Assembly (NCBI GenBank): GCA_018417955.1
Contig: JACTVC010000038.1
Location: forward strand, 372,001 to 436,000
Origin: Laccaria trichodermophora
Lineage: Eukaryota; Basidiomycota; Agaricomycetes; Agaricales; Hydnangiaceae
Length of the DNA: 64,000 nucleotides
Direction: 5' to 3'
Part shown: one piece after another, positions 10,561 through 21,473 of the stretch
Layout of the letters: each line of letters starts with the position of its first letter
Numbering within the stretch: position 1 is the first letter of the stretch
The notes under the pieces: model-generated
Databases searched by the model: none
The model's input: only the letters and a program-made list of their open reading frames with translations
Told to the model about the DNA's origin: nothing
Translations under genes and position numbers: made by a program

Positions 10561-11530
10561 ATGCCTAATAACAATGAAGGCACAAAGAAGACTACTTGCA
10601 AGACAAACAATTTGCAGTCAGCTGGTATGGCAAGTGGGGTAAGCAACACACCAGGTTTTATGCTGCTGATTCCTCAAGAAGCATCAGATACAAACACTTT
10701 CCTCAATTCAGTAAGCGATGATGTGAGGTGAGCACCAGAAGACATTCAAGGTGCACCTTTCAGTGTGCCAAGCACCTGACAAGCTGGGATCTCCTTTGTA
10801 GACTCTGAAGAACAAGAAGAAGAAGACACAAGGTCAAACAATAGTTTGGGTCTGCCAATATTTGGAGAACTGACTGAATTAGGCCTTCCCTATCAAGCTA
10901 GTGACTTGCCACTCAATTGAGGTTTTTATTCTGAACTCACAGTTGAATTCCTGAGCTGTAAGCCCTTTTCTGCTTATGGAGATTTGGAGAAAGGACTAAA
11001 AAATTCTGAGAAGGTTTTCTCTACAGGAGGACAACATTTTCAAGTGTTGGAAATTGGAGAAGCTGGTCTATGATGACCTATAGCCAATTCAGGAAGGAAA
11101 ATTATGTCTTGGAATGAGCAGAAGAAATTCTTCTCAGAGGAACTCACTATCTTAGACAAACTTTTAACTAACTTGTATTGTTTTAGGGAAGGCGATTGTG
11201 TCAGTTACATGATTCAAAAAATCATTCTAGTTACTCTGAATCAACAACTCAAGGCTTGCTGGGAATGTGTGGAAGAAGATCTAATCATGTCAGAAAATGG
11301 AATTCCTAGCATCCCATGATGGGGATTAAATGGTAAGGCAGAAGAATTTTGGAACACTAATGATTTCGAAATTTTAGGGGCTTGTTATTGGCATGAAGTC
11401 AAGAATTTTTTAGCATACCTCATCAAACATCAAGATTCTCCATCTGTGAGGAAGGAAATGGAAAACAAAAGTCAAGCAACTTCAAGCACCAGTTGTCCAT
11501 AAGTTGTGTTCGTCATCTCCACATCAGTGT
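10561..11530 (+). pseudogene. decayed coding relic, possibly gag-like
   Basis: From ATG 10561 (MPNNNEGTKKTTCK) a frame can be followed with several stops through an acidic stretch (VDSEEQEEEDTRS) and on into LPIFGELTELGLPY. From 11104 comes MSWNEQKKFFSEELTILD, then LTNLYCFREGDCVSY, then FEILGACYWHEVKNFL. Composition (acidic N-terminus, helical middle) suggests a retrotransposon gag, but no zinc knuckle, protease or RT follows. I do not recognise the family. Confidence 0.3.
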
Positions 11531-13037
11531 AGTCATGTAAACATACCAAAATGTGACAGTAAGTTGACTATGATGGGACTTGGATGAATGTTGGCTAGTC
11601 AACTCAAAGTCAAAATTGTGTAAAAATCACTGCTTTTAGTCATGTACTGCCTTTTCAGACCATAGGTGGACTACCACATGACCAATAGCTGATGAACTGT
11701 TTTTACTGAGGGTCACATAGCATGCTCCATACATACCTGATCTTTTACATTGAGGAACACTGTGAAATTCCCAAAATGTGTAAGAATATCAATCTCCCTC
11801 CTTCTTACTGATTGGTATCTCTGTTATGTAGAAATTAGGTGTGGTAGGTAATTTAACTGGAAAGTATGTCTCAATTTGAAGTCCACCCCAAGTCTGCCCA
11901 ATTGGTTGGGCCCTCATGACAGAAAGTGATACAATTCTGTATTGTGGGATTTAGTGGACAAGTTGTCATGACCCATTTTAGCAGCCACAATGTCAACTCT
12001 GCATTCCACTATTGTGAAGTGTTCACTCTGAACTTCTCACATAGCTGAAGCCAAGAGGGAAGGAGGAGGCAAGAATGGGTGGATCTGGGATCAACACCCA
12101 TAAGTGAGCAATGAGCAGTTACAAGATACTCAGCTGGCCCAACATGATTATGCATACTGTAGGAAGTACAGATATACAAAGCACTACATGTAGTGCAAGA
12201 GGATGGCAAGACTGCTGACAAGATGGTGGTTCAAGACAAAAGATCAATATATTATGTAAGATATCCAAATCTAGCTATATACCACTGTTTGACTATGGCC
12301 TCTGGGCATTCCCTTCCAATCCTGTATCACAACTATTCATACTTTCAAATGGCTTTCTCTCACCAAATTTTCACCCAGCCTTCAGTGTTATATGTTCTGA
12401 AGGTCCACTCCACTCCACTGTACTCATACCTCTTATATCAAACTATCAAATACATTGCAAACTTGTCAGGATATCTTTTGCAATAATAAAGTAAGCATCA
12501 ATGGCTTTGAAGCTGAGGTCCTGACTGTTGAAGTAGCACAGGGAGGCCAGTATACCTGGTTTTTGCAAGTTCTTGCCTTTGTCTTTCTTGTTTTGGATCT
12601 TCTGGATCACCTTCAAGGCTGGCATTGACTGGGCAGAAGAGATGGGCATCAAAAATGTTCCAAAGTCTGACTTGGTACTCACACATCCACCGTGGCACAG
12701 TTACCTCCACAGGCTTGTTGCTGTCTTTGTCACTGAGCTGTGTGTTGGACTTTTTTTTGCTGGTTGCAACCAACTGGAGTTTCAATCATGATTATGTTGG
12801 AGTTTGAACCAGTTGTAATCACTTGCACTTGGTTGCAATTGCAATGCAACGATGTTCCAATGGCTTAAACAAAGTACAGTAGATTTCATAAAAATTTGTA
12901 TTCTATTGGAAAGAGCCCCACATACTATGCATTAATTACAGGAGAAAACCTCTCCTATGTTGCAGCACTGGAAGATTTTCTTATTTTAGTTTGGGTGAGA
13001 GATTGGATATATGAGTGGCCTTGGAAGTTTTCTAATA

Positions 13038-13137
13038 GGTTGTGTAGTCGAATGGTTATGTTGCTCTACAAATTTGTAGTCTTTGTGCACGTAGGCCACA
13101 AGCCTGAGGTTTTTGGTTCAATCCTTGAGTGATGCAC
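13038..13137 (+). other. tRNA-like sequence, possible SINE head or tRNA pseudogene
   Basis: An A-box match 'tagtcgaatgg' (13045-13055) is followed 60 bp later by a B-box match 'ggttcaatcct' (13115-13125). The spacing fits a tRNA gene with extra loop sequence. The acceptor stem pairs poorly, so it is not a working tRNA. The B-box CA could be a decayed CG. Confidence 0.3.
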
Positions 13138-13780
13138 TTTTCTTTATTAACATTTCATTGGTTGATCAGTAAATTTATTGATGGCTATATTAGTATGGGG
13201 AGCCCAGTTGAATCTGGACTCAACCCTGGTTCCAACCTGATTTGAACCAAACACTCTTCCATTTCAAGCAATTGAGATGGCCACCAGCAATTGGAATGGT
13301 TGTTACTGGTAGATACCAGTTGTAAGCTAAAATAGGAAAGTCCGACATGACTCTCCTGCTTGAAGGTAGTTGCACTTGCTGCCATGGAGAGATGAGTTGC
13401 TGGTTGGCACTAAGGGCCATTTGCATTGAAGGAGGGGTTGGTAGTAAACAACTTGGAATAGGAGTGAGGGGATGCTAATGGTGGTTGGTGAGGTTAACCT
13501 GTGATTGACATGAGTTGAAATTATGCACTTTGTTCACATGAATGACACATTCTTGAGATCCTGTATCCCAAGATATATTTATAAAGTTTTTGTCTTGTGT
13601 CATGAATGTGCATCGTCTTTTTGGGCTATGCCAAAGTTTGTTCTCTTGAATTTCACACCAAGAGTGCTGCAAAGCAGCCCTTGTCTGTTTGACAGCTCCA
13701 GATTGAGGTGTTGGGGTTTCAGAACTTGGGGCAGAAGTTTGACAGCAGCTAGGGCTTTCATCCCTATCCTCATTCAGTTG

Positions 13781-14344
13781 TAGTGTTTGAAAGTCTGGTT
13801 CAGTCTGGTTTTTTGATGCCCAGGGGCATTAACCGTAACCATAACTGGTCTGCCTTTTCCCCAGAAGTCAAAAGACCAGACTGGACTGCAAAAAGACTGC
13901 AGACTGCGGTTTTTTGCAGTCTATAGACTGGTTTCGGTCTGCATCAGTTTTAACTGGTTTATGACTGGTCTTTAGGCCAATATTTTAAAATTATGAATTG
14001 GTAAATTTATTAACATCTCTATTAGCTTCAAAACGAGCCCAAGAACATTAAATTCCATTAGGAATTGGTGTTTCTATAAAATAAGTCTGGTACATCTATT
14101 ATTCCCAAAAATAATTTACATTTTAGTTTATATCTCTCTTGTTTTTTGACCAAATCATATGTTCTTGGGTGCGTTTTAAAGGGTATTTAAGGGGCTACAA
14201 AAGACCAGTTCACATTAACCATTTTTTTTGCAGTCTTTACATCTCAAAAATAAAAAGACTGAACCACAGGTCTGGTCTTTTGCGGTCTTGGTCCGGTCTG
14301 GTTACAGTCTTTTTCCAGTCACAAGACCAGACTTCCAAACACTA
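13781..14344 (+). mobile_element. hAT-type MITE, copy 1
   Basis: 564 bp, with ends TAGTGTTTG...CAAACACTA and longer imperfect TIRs (gaaagtcnggt / accngacttcc). It is flanked by a perfect 8-bp duplication, ttcagttg (13773-13780 and 14345-14352). The 8-bp duplication assigns it to the hAT superfamily by mechanism. The interior carries many inverted subterminal 'gaccggt/tggtct' motifs. It has no coding capacity. Here most CCGG-like sites read CTGG/CCAG, so this copy is more CpG-decayed than the one at 49714. Confidence 0.92.
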
Positions 14345-14352
14345 TTCAGTTG

Positions 14353-15461
14353 TCAAGATGCTTCAAAGGCCTGCTGTTGTTGCTGCTGACAGGTATTGAG
14401 AGGTTCTTCAGACCTATTCAGCGACATAAGTTCTGTGAAAGGGAACATGAGCCAATACTTACATTGGTACTGGCAAAATGACGTGCCACGCTCATGATCG
14501 TGATGCTTGCCACTGTTCCAAGGGTCCAAATGTTCCAGAATTGTATAGTTCATATAGTGGAAGATAACCCCAATCTCTGTTACCAAATGCTGGAAGGGCA
14601 CAGAGAGCTGACTGGATATTGCTGTTTTTGCACCAGAATCACACAAAAAGAAGACAGAAGGGGGGGAGATAGGAATCTATACTCAAGTTTAATCCATGAT
14701 ACATACATTTCTTCACTACACATGCTTGGTCAGTCAGAAATGGAAAGAACAGTTAGATGCAGGCAAGATGGGAGGAGGAACATTGTGGGCAGAAGGTTGG
14801 TTGGATGGCACATGTATAGGCGATGTGCTTTTCCCATGGTTCTGCTCTAGCCAATCAGAACACTCACATAGCCCCTGTGGGAAACACCTAGTTCAATTGT
14901 TATAATAGATTAATATCTAAGATGTCTGGTTCTGACATAGACATTATCTTATCCTAAGATGAGCATGCCCTTGTGCCTCAAGCTTATTCATCACAGACTA
15001 CTGCATAGTTCACAGAGGAAATACAAGTGTCCAAGAAATTCACATATGCAAATAACTTGTTTGTGCTAAGACCTTGTTCGGGCACAAGGGTGTGGACAAG
15101 ATCTGAGTGTCTGGTAAGCCCAGTTGTGGTGAAATATTTGCCAAACCAACTGGCTGTCCCAACCTGAGTGTAAGCTCACACCAGCAGGTTGGTGAGGCAA
15201 GAATGAGCCAAACTGGCTTCCCAATAGAGCATCACTCAGGCTTTTATGGAAGTTAGATAATAATTTGTAAACGTGGGTAGGAACAAGAATAGAGCAAGCA
15301 CTAAGTAATATTACATGAGAATTCAAACAGTGGAACTATCAAGTAAGGAAGAGGGGATGTTGTGGGCAGTACAGAATTGTTCAAATATAGAAGTGAGGTG
15401 GTCAAGATCAGCTTGATTATAAGCTTTTGAGGTGGACATGGGCAGTATTTCATCCATTACC
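14353..15461. other. CpG-poor DNA without recognised content
   Basis: Only short, unconserved ORFs, including two overlapping ones at 14494-14905 without recognisable domains. The context (between a MITE and a decayed gene fragment) suggests old repeat-derived DNA. Confidence 0.5.
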
Positions 15462-15743
15462 TGAGTAAAGAAGAAGACAGAGGGCAAGTTCCAGTTGTTT
15501 GTTATCCAGGGCACAGATATTGTGTTTGCTGGTGTGCTATTAATGCTTGGTAAGAAGTAGGAAAAAGTGCAAACCTTTTTGAGCTGGACGATTGTTGTCA
15601 GTTGGGTATTTGTGGGCGAGATATTGGTTTGAGATGGACAGTGTAGAGACGACATTGATGAGTTGTTTGAGCAGAATGACTATGTGTACTGGAAAATAGA
15701 CACTGTTCATGGCATTCCAAAATCAACCTTGGCTCTTCTTTGG
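15462..15743 (-). pseudogene. duplicated 5' fragment of the lipase gene, CpG-decayed
   Basis: This aligns with about 3935-4223 of the lipase locus: start of exon 2 (NTISVPWITNNWN for ANAISVPWITNDWN), intron 1, exon 1 and the immediate upstream. Nearly every CpG of the source is TpG or CpA here, for example 'gacattgacgagtcg' became 'gacattgatgagttg'. The reading frame is broken in exon 1. The upstream continuation of the copy is at 19849-19899, beyond an inserted element. Confidence 0.88.
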
Positions 15744-15768
15744 GCAGACTGCCCATGTTTGTAGCTGC

Positions 15769-15860
15769 TATTATGTAATAGCAGGTGGCTATGTACTTAT
15801 GTTATAGCAGGTGGCTATGTTTCTGCTTATGTGATAGCAACTGGCTCCCTTTGAAAAACC
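15769..15860 (+). repeat. 30-bp tandem repeat near the left end of the TIR element
   Basis: Three units of the type 'tatgtaatagcaggtggcta' followed by about ten bases, differing at a few positions. Position just inside the TIR fits a subterminal transposase-binding array. Confidence 0.6.
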
Positions 15861-17109
15861 ATACTACTCCCCTCTCTGCAGCCTTCCACCACATTTTTAC
15901 ACCACATAAAGTTGAAAACACATTGAGATTATTACACAAATATTAGTTATTACCAAATTTCTATTCATTTTACTGTTTAAACTGACAAATCAGTTGAAAT
16001 CAAAATTCTGAATTGCTGAATTTTGGACATACTACTCTCCTTTCAATATAGCTGGTGGTTTCTTGTATTTTTTCTTGCTTGGATGGCTGTATAATTATCT
16101 GGTAGATGGGGGCTCTGATCAATCTGATAGTTTACAAAGCTTACACATGAGTGAGCAGCATGCATTTAATCAAGATCTTGACTGGAAAAAATTGCATGGA
16201 ATGGTAATCATGAAAAGGGGAATGAAAATGATATTTTTGCAGTCTCTGACTTACAAAAATTTATAGCTCTCATGTCCTACTTTCACACAATGAAAACTAT
16301 CATAAATTACCACATCACAATCTCTTAGACAAAACCAGAATGTGTTGTAGGTGCAAAGATAAAAAATCCTGCTCAATCAAAAATAGACCAAAATCAAAGT
16401 GAAAGTGCCTCACATACATGTACACCCCCACCAGGCAAAATATTGATTCCTCTAAGCCAAGTTCTATGAAAATATTACTGCTAGCCCATCATAAATTACT
16501 GTTTTTTTAACCATTAAAAGGCCTGCACAAGATGTCCTAGCAATTTCAACACCACAATTACCTCCAAAGAAATTCAGATCAGAAAGAAAATGCTGGAAAT
16601 GCTGTATGTCAAGGGCAGTAGGGCAAAGAGATGCTGTGAAAAGCCATATGATGACTGCAACAGAGTAGATTGTGATAGAAGAGATAGCTGGCAACCTACA
16701 AGGCCCTGTCCATCAGGAAAAAAAGTGGTTGCGACATCACACAATATAGTTCTGATAGCTACAGTAGCACTTTTGCAACCCCCCCTTTATATAGCACCTC
16801 ATAGCATCACCACAAGTTTATATAGCACTATAATTCCATATATAGCCTTAGCTGCTCATGACATAGCTCCCCATAGTATCATATTAAAGAAGTCCTGTAG
16901 GCAGATATAGACACTATTGTATGTCATAGCACAGATAGAGAGTAAATGCAGAATAAATATATATTTCAAATAACAAACAGCTACAAAAGATTACTACATG
17001 ATGCTAGTCAATAAGCATGTCACCATCGTTGCCTGTCTCTGAGCTCTCCTTGTGCTCCTGCCACCAACCCAATAGAGCCAACCCTGCACACCTACCACCA
17101 CCGAGGTGT

Positions 17110-18060
17110 TGTCCTGTGGACACCACCAGCCTGTGTATGAGTGTAGCCATGATTGATGCAAAAGACAGGCCATATGGAATGGCGAAGGTGGTGGACAGGA
17201 ACAGTGGGCTATAGGCCTTGTATTCTACCTCGTTAAAGGTGGAGTTGGCATTGATGGTCCTGGGACATTATAGATTTTGCCGAAATGATCAAACGATTCG
17301 CGGGAAGAAATTCTGAAGAAAAGGAGTAAGCATCAATGGCAGAGAAGCTGTAGCTTTGATAACTCACAGCATGTACTTGCTCCAGGCATTTGTATACTAA
17401 TTGTGTTGCCAAAAATCTCCTTGAGCACCGCAGATTGAGACATGAAAGATCTAAACTTACATAAAGAATTGGTGTCAAGAACCCTACAAAAAGGTCAGAA
17501 TCAGTTGTCAAAGAAGAAGACGAATCCAGCAGCAATGTTAGCCTCAGCACAATCTGTAACAATGCATATCAGAAAGAAGGCAGAATATTGACCGAAAGTT
17601 TTACCTGAGCCGAATCAAAAGTGATAAGACTCATACCCATTCCATGAATGTAGCCAAACATCTGGTTCACAGGAATGTGCCTGGAAAAAAATATCCTGGG
17701 AAGATACCAGATGGTGAAGGCGGCAAAACCGTAGAAGAAGAATCATTCATGGCTCATACCACCACAATTTCCAATACCAGCATAAGTCTGTACAGCAGTA
17801 ACCTGGACAGAGGGATAGCGGAAGAAGAAGAATTGATCTAGACCAGGCACTATGATGACCCAGATTAAGGCAAGAACCCAGGCACGATGGTGTTCACAGG
17901 AATGTTGGGGTCATCTGTGTTGGCGACAGCAGACCGGACCTCTGGGTTAGGGGAGTCGTCCTCTGGAAAAGAGACAATCAGTGGAAGTTGAAGACAAGAT
18001 GACTGAGTTACCCACCAAGGATGCACACGAGAGCCTCTTCCTTGTCAATGTTGGGCCTTC
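17110..18060 (-). pseudogene. fragment of an OPT-family oligopeptide transporter gene
   Basis: The minus strand encodes, in order: EDDSPNPEVRSAVAN and TDDPNIPVNTI, LIWVIIVPGLDQFFFFRYPS, VNQMFGYIHGMGMSLITFDS (with 'AQ' next), and near 17160-17220 YSPLFLSTTFAIPYGLSFAS. These are hallmark stretches of the N-terminal half of fungal small-oligopeptide (OPT) transporters, in the right order. A retained intron (about 17961-18018) with good splice signals separates KEEALVCILE from DDSPNPEV. In-frame stops such as MSHE*FFF fit CGA>TGA. Membrane segments between the hallmarks are shortened, and the C-terminal half is absent. It was captured as genomic DNA (introns kept), not from mRNA. Confidence 0.75.
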
Positions 18061-19848
18061 AAGCACCCAGGTCAAATCCTGCCCTCCATTCCAAAACAGT
18101 GTGCGAGGCCCCAGAACCCGACAGCGACCAGGGCGCCTCTGATGGAGGCAGCCATGAACCCTGCAAGGGACTTGCATGGAGGCGGAGGATGGGAAGGTGT
18201 GCTGGGAGCTTGCGTGTGCTAGAGTCATAGAGGTGGCTTAATGTGGACACGGCTGTGTAGGCCCATGAGAGACTAGAACAAGGGAGGTTAGGCAGTGGGC
18301 AGGATGGGTGAGGAAGGGGGATACGTACACAAGAGACTCTGAGGATGTACCATGCCACGCTGTTAGTTGAGTCCTGTGAAGACTTTAGCTTGCAATGTGA
18401 GACGGAGGAAGAAGTTTGAGATTACCTATTCGCTTTCACACATGGGAGGTGCTGCATGTGGATACCAGGATAGCAAGTGAAAAACTTGAGAGAAAAGCAA
18501 ACAGGGAAGATCATGGTTGAAAGGAAAAAGCGAGAGAAGAATTTTTTTCTGACCAACATGTGACATTGGGTCGTGAGCCAAATGTGAATTTTTGTCCGAC
18601 TCCAAGTCACCATTGAAAGTATGTTCGACCCCTCATATTGGCATGCACGTCATCAACGATTCAAACGCTCGAATCGCTTGTAGATACATTTTCTGTTAAA
18701 GCTTAAGTGCATCTCAAGACATTATTCAATTGATTGACTATGAAAACATAATAATCAAGTAAACTGTCTATGAGAGCCTTGTAGCACTGATAGCCACTGT
18801 AGTGCATCACAGCAGCTACAGACCCAATGATAGATGTGGCAGCACCTCTGTCAGCCCTATTGCAAAATGCAGCGGACCGACGCTCTACAGACAACAATCA
18901 GCATGATGATAAAATCTGCCAAGCTATTGATGACTACGACAGGTACGATCGGCTATTGATCCAACTGGCGATCTACCAGCTAAAACTTTTTTTCCTGATG
19001 TCAGAACAAAACTGATGGCCCAGATGCAGGTGGAGATGGAAGGATGGTTCTGTAGCTTGCAGCTCATGTATGAAAGATAAGATAAGATAAGAAATGTTCT
19101 CTTTTTTTCGCTTTTTCCCTCTTTTTATTTTATTTTATTTTATCCGATAACGCTTAAGCTTGGTGGCGTTACAGAGGCGAGATGGGACAAAGTATAGCCG
19201 AAAATCAGAAATTGGGTGCTGCAGGTGCCCAATTCCGACATGTTTCCACTTGAGGTATGGCTACGTTACAAGCTAGACCCTTGTAGTTACGCAAGAAACA
19301 AGGAGGAAAAGTAGATATCTGGTGATGAGAGAGGGATTCAAACCCACACCTCGAGGGACCAGAAACTATGATGCCACCATATCCGGCAACTTGCTGCAAA
19401 TGAAGGGCTCGGATGATGTCATGACAGCAACTAAAAGGAAGTGGGAGGGCAGGTGATGAAAAATGAGGAGAGTAGCTCAACTATCAAAGGACGTGAGCTC
19501 TTGTAATGATAGCCCTAAGAAAGAGAAATAGATTTGTACCTAGCTGAGGGAGTGAGGTGTTGAAACAAGAGCCCTGTGGAAAGGGGGGGTTTCATCTCAC
19601 TCCTCAGCTGGTGCACAAATCTAAATTAAGCTATGATACAAGTGTGGATCGTGAAGCGTGTATCCAAGCATGGATACTGAAATAAATGCCTACGGGCGAG
19701 TGAGCTGCGGCTCTGAGTCGAGTGTCGGCGGACACGGGAAATTGGTATGCGCGTGTAACTCAAGCTTTGGCCAGTTCTATTGGACTTGAGTAAACATTGT
19801 TTAAACTTGATTAATCTGGTAGCAGCTACAAACATGGCCACCCTGCCC

Positions 19849-19899
19849 TTCTTCGGTCATTCTACTCGGCCCGGGGTTTCCCGGTCAACAGATGACAAT
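19849..19899 (+). repeat. outer piece of the duplicated lipase-upstream segment
   Basis: Matches 4216-4266. With 15462-15743 it restores one continuous lipase-upstream segment once the intervening TIR element is removed. Unlike the other piece, it retains most CpGs. Confidence 0.75.
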
Positions 19900-20246
19900 C
19901 ATCACAAAGGTTTCGTATTTACGACAACATGTCCTGGCAAGGAGATGCGAAGACTGTTACATGAATACAAGGTTACGTCCCTTTGCTGAACAATTCCATC
20001 CCCGTACTAACCAGGGAAGCGAGTAGGCGTGGGTAACACGAAACAAGATACCATTGTCCTGCTATTGTCCATTGTCCGACACCGCATCAAGACAAGCGTC
20101 GGGTATCCTTGTACCTATGTACATTCCAGATGTATATGGGTTGATACCCGAATGGATACGTCTGTCTTATCTGACTTCCCGACAAGGCGAGCCACCTGCC
20201 GGTCAATAAATACCACGCTCTCTATTTTCATCCAACGGACACAACA
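19900..20246. promoter_or_regulatory. upstream region of the first MIF4G-like gene
   Basis: 347 bp with normal CpG content. A TATA-like 'caataaatacc' at about 20203-20213 lies some 35 bp before the ATG at 20247, and pyrimidine-rich tracts follow. No other gene seen. Confidence 0.35.
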
Positions 20247-21473
20247 ATGCCTCCTTCAAAACTCGTCTTATCCGACTTCAACCGCCTTTTCGAGCCTTCC
20301 CTAGCACAACCATCTGCAGTGCAGAAACCCCACGACGAACCCAACGGATACCGCACACCCCCACGCCGTCCCTCCATCTCCTCCCCCTCCTTCGACTCAC
20401 CAGCAAGCAGCACATCAACCCTCGCCCTCGAAGACGACGAAATAAAAACCATATTCACATCCCTCAAATACCCAGACGAACCTACACCATGCACCCTCCG
20501 CTTCCCCTTCCTCCCACAAATAACTACCGAAAGCAACATCTGGAAACACCGTTCACGCGGCTCTCTATCCTTCGCAGACGAGCTAAACGTAGACGCCGCC
20601 CCTTTCGTACCTAAATCCGTGCGAAGAGCCTCCATTTCAATCTTCGAACCAACACAACAGCAGCAACAACAACAACCACTCCCGCCCCCTCCCCCAATCT
20701 GGCTCACCTTTTTCGAAGCTGGCCTCGATCCGCTGGTGGGCACACAAGATAGGGAACAACACGCCTACGCGCTCGTCGTCTCCCTTTCGACGCCATGGGA
20801 CCTTTCGGATTTTATCGAACTCGCACAACATTTCGCGTGGAAGGGGTACCATCACCACCACCAGCTTCAAGAAGGCCAAGAGCCGCTGGCTGAATTCGCG
20901 TTTGACGTGTACACGGCGTTCTATACCGCCCTTGGCCCAGAAAGCGCACAAAGTTTCATATGGCACCTCCGTGAAAAGATCGTAGGGCAGTTCCTGACCG
21001 CTTGGGATCCCGACCATCCCAACGCCATCACGCTCGAGAATCCGGATAAGCAGGTGTTAGAGAGGGACTTTGTCCTCTCCTCTTTATCCCTGGCGAAACT
21101 CGTTGGAGACTTGTTCGTGCATAACCTCGTACCAAGGTTACACGCTGCTTCGTGCTTGAGCGTGTTGTTCAAGAATTTATGTTCGGTTGAACATGTGGTG
21201 GCGATATGTAACCTTGTGATGCATGCTGGTGTTGGACTTTGGGATGCGTGTGAGGATATTAGGCAGTTTAGACGGGCGTTTGGGGAGTTGGTGGAGAGGG
21301 GAGTGGAGGAGGGAAGTTTGAGGAGCGTGCTCGATGATGCTGAGAGTGGTGGTGAAATGCAGGGGAGGGTGAGTGAGGTGTTGGGTGTGTTGGAAGAGTG
21401 GGAGGTGTGCTTTGGGAGTGTCGTTGAGTTTGGACCGTACTATGAAATTAGAGAGGAAGACGCATTGGCTTGA
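20247..21473 (+). CDS. MIF4G-like helical protein, paralogue 1
   Basis: Single-exon protein of 408 aa. The first ~150 residues are disordered (Pro/Ser-rich, polyQ then polyP at about 136-150) and hold STLALEDDEIKTIF near residue 58. The C-terminal ~250 residues are helical, with SLSLAKLVGDLFVHNLVP followed by LSVLFKNLCSVEHVVAICNL and MHAGVGLW. This matches the MIF4G signature of eIF4G-type HEAT domains (FIGELFKxxxL then xxCIxxLL). By family, MIF4G domains bind eIF4A-like helicases or cap-complex proteins, so a translation or RNA role is possible but unproven. A paralogue follows 755 bp downstream on the same strand. Domain call rests on this core motif only. Confidence 0.65.
   Translation: MPPSKLVLSDFNRLFEPSLAQPSAVQKPHDEPNGYRTPPRRPSISSPSFDSPASSTSTLALEDDEIKTIFTSLKYPDEPTPCTLRFPFLPQITTESNIWKHRSRGSLSFADELNVDAAPFVPKSVRRASISIFEPTQQQQQQQPLPPPPPIWLTFFEAGLDPLVGTQDREQHAYALVVSLSTPWDLSDFIELAQHFAWKGYHHHHQLQEGQEPLAEFAFDVYTAFYTALGPESAQSFIWHLREKIVGQFLTAWDPDHPNAITLENPDKQVLERDFVLSSLSLAKLVGDLFVHNLVPRLHAASCLSVLFKNLCSVEHVVAICNLVMHAGVGLWDACEDIRQFRRAFGELVERGVEEGSLRSVLDDAESGGEMQGRVSEVLGVLEEWEVCFGSVVEFGPYYEIREEDALA

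Larger units (their letters stand above)
9765..13780. other. CpG-poor decayed DNA, mostly unassignable
   Basis: About 4 kb with almost no CpG and only short random ORFs. Two local signals are listed separately: a stop-ridden coding relic (10561-11530) and a tRNA-like stretch (13038-13137). A paired LTR was looked for by eye around 9900-10080 and not found. No recognisable domain elsewhere. Confidence 0.55.
15744..19848. mobile_element. hAT-like TIR element carrying a captured OPT transporter fragment
   Basis: The lipase-upstream copy is interrupted exactly here. The left end reads GCAGactgCCCATGTTTGTAG and the right end is its imperfect inverse (ctacaaacatggccaccctgc), giving about 25 bp of TIR. 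The flanks share an overlapping target sequence of about 8 bp or more, 'ttctttgg' on the left (15736-15743) and 'ttcttcgg' on the right (from 19849), where the left copy differs by one CpG>TpG change. Size is about 4.1 kb. No transposase is recognisable. Inside lie a subterminal 30-bp tandem repeat (15769-15860), many 'atagc' motifs and a spliced-gene fragment of an OPT transporter (17110-18060). I infer a non-autonomous, gene-capturing (Pack-type) element. Several nested events cannot be excluded. Confidence 0.62.

Noticed and set aside
9900..11530. LTR retrotransposon
   Set aside because: The 9900-10080 stretch looks LTR-like in composition and a gag-like relic follows, but no second LTR, primer-binding site or pol domain could be found by eye.
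19290..19410. tRNA gene on the minus strand
   Set aside because: A B-box-like 'ggtttgaatccc' is present but no convincing A box or acceptor stem could be drawn; at best a decayed relic.
20228..20743. Long minus-strand ORF (171 aa) over the first MIF4G-like gene
   Set aside because: It is an antisense shadow of the low-complexity coding region (poly-Cys from polyQ codons) and has no domain or promoter of its own.
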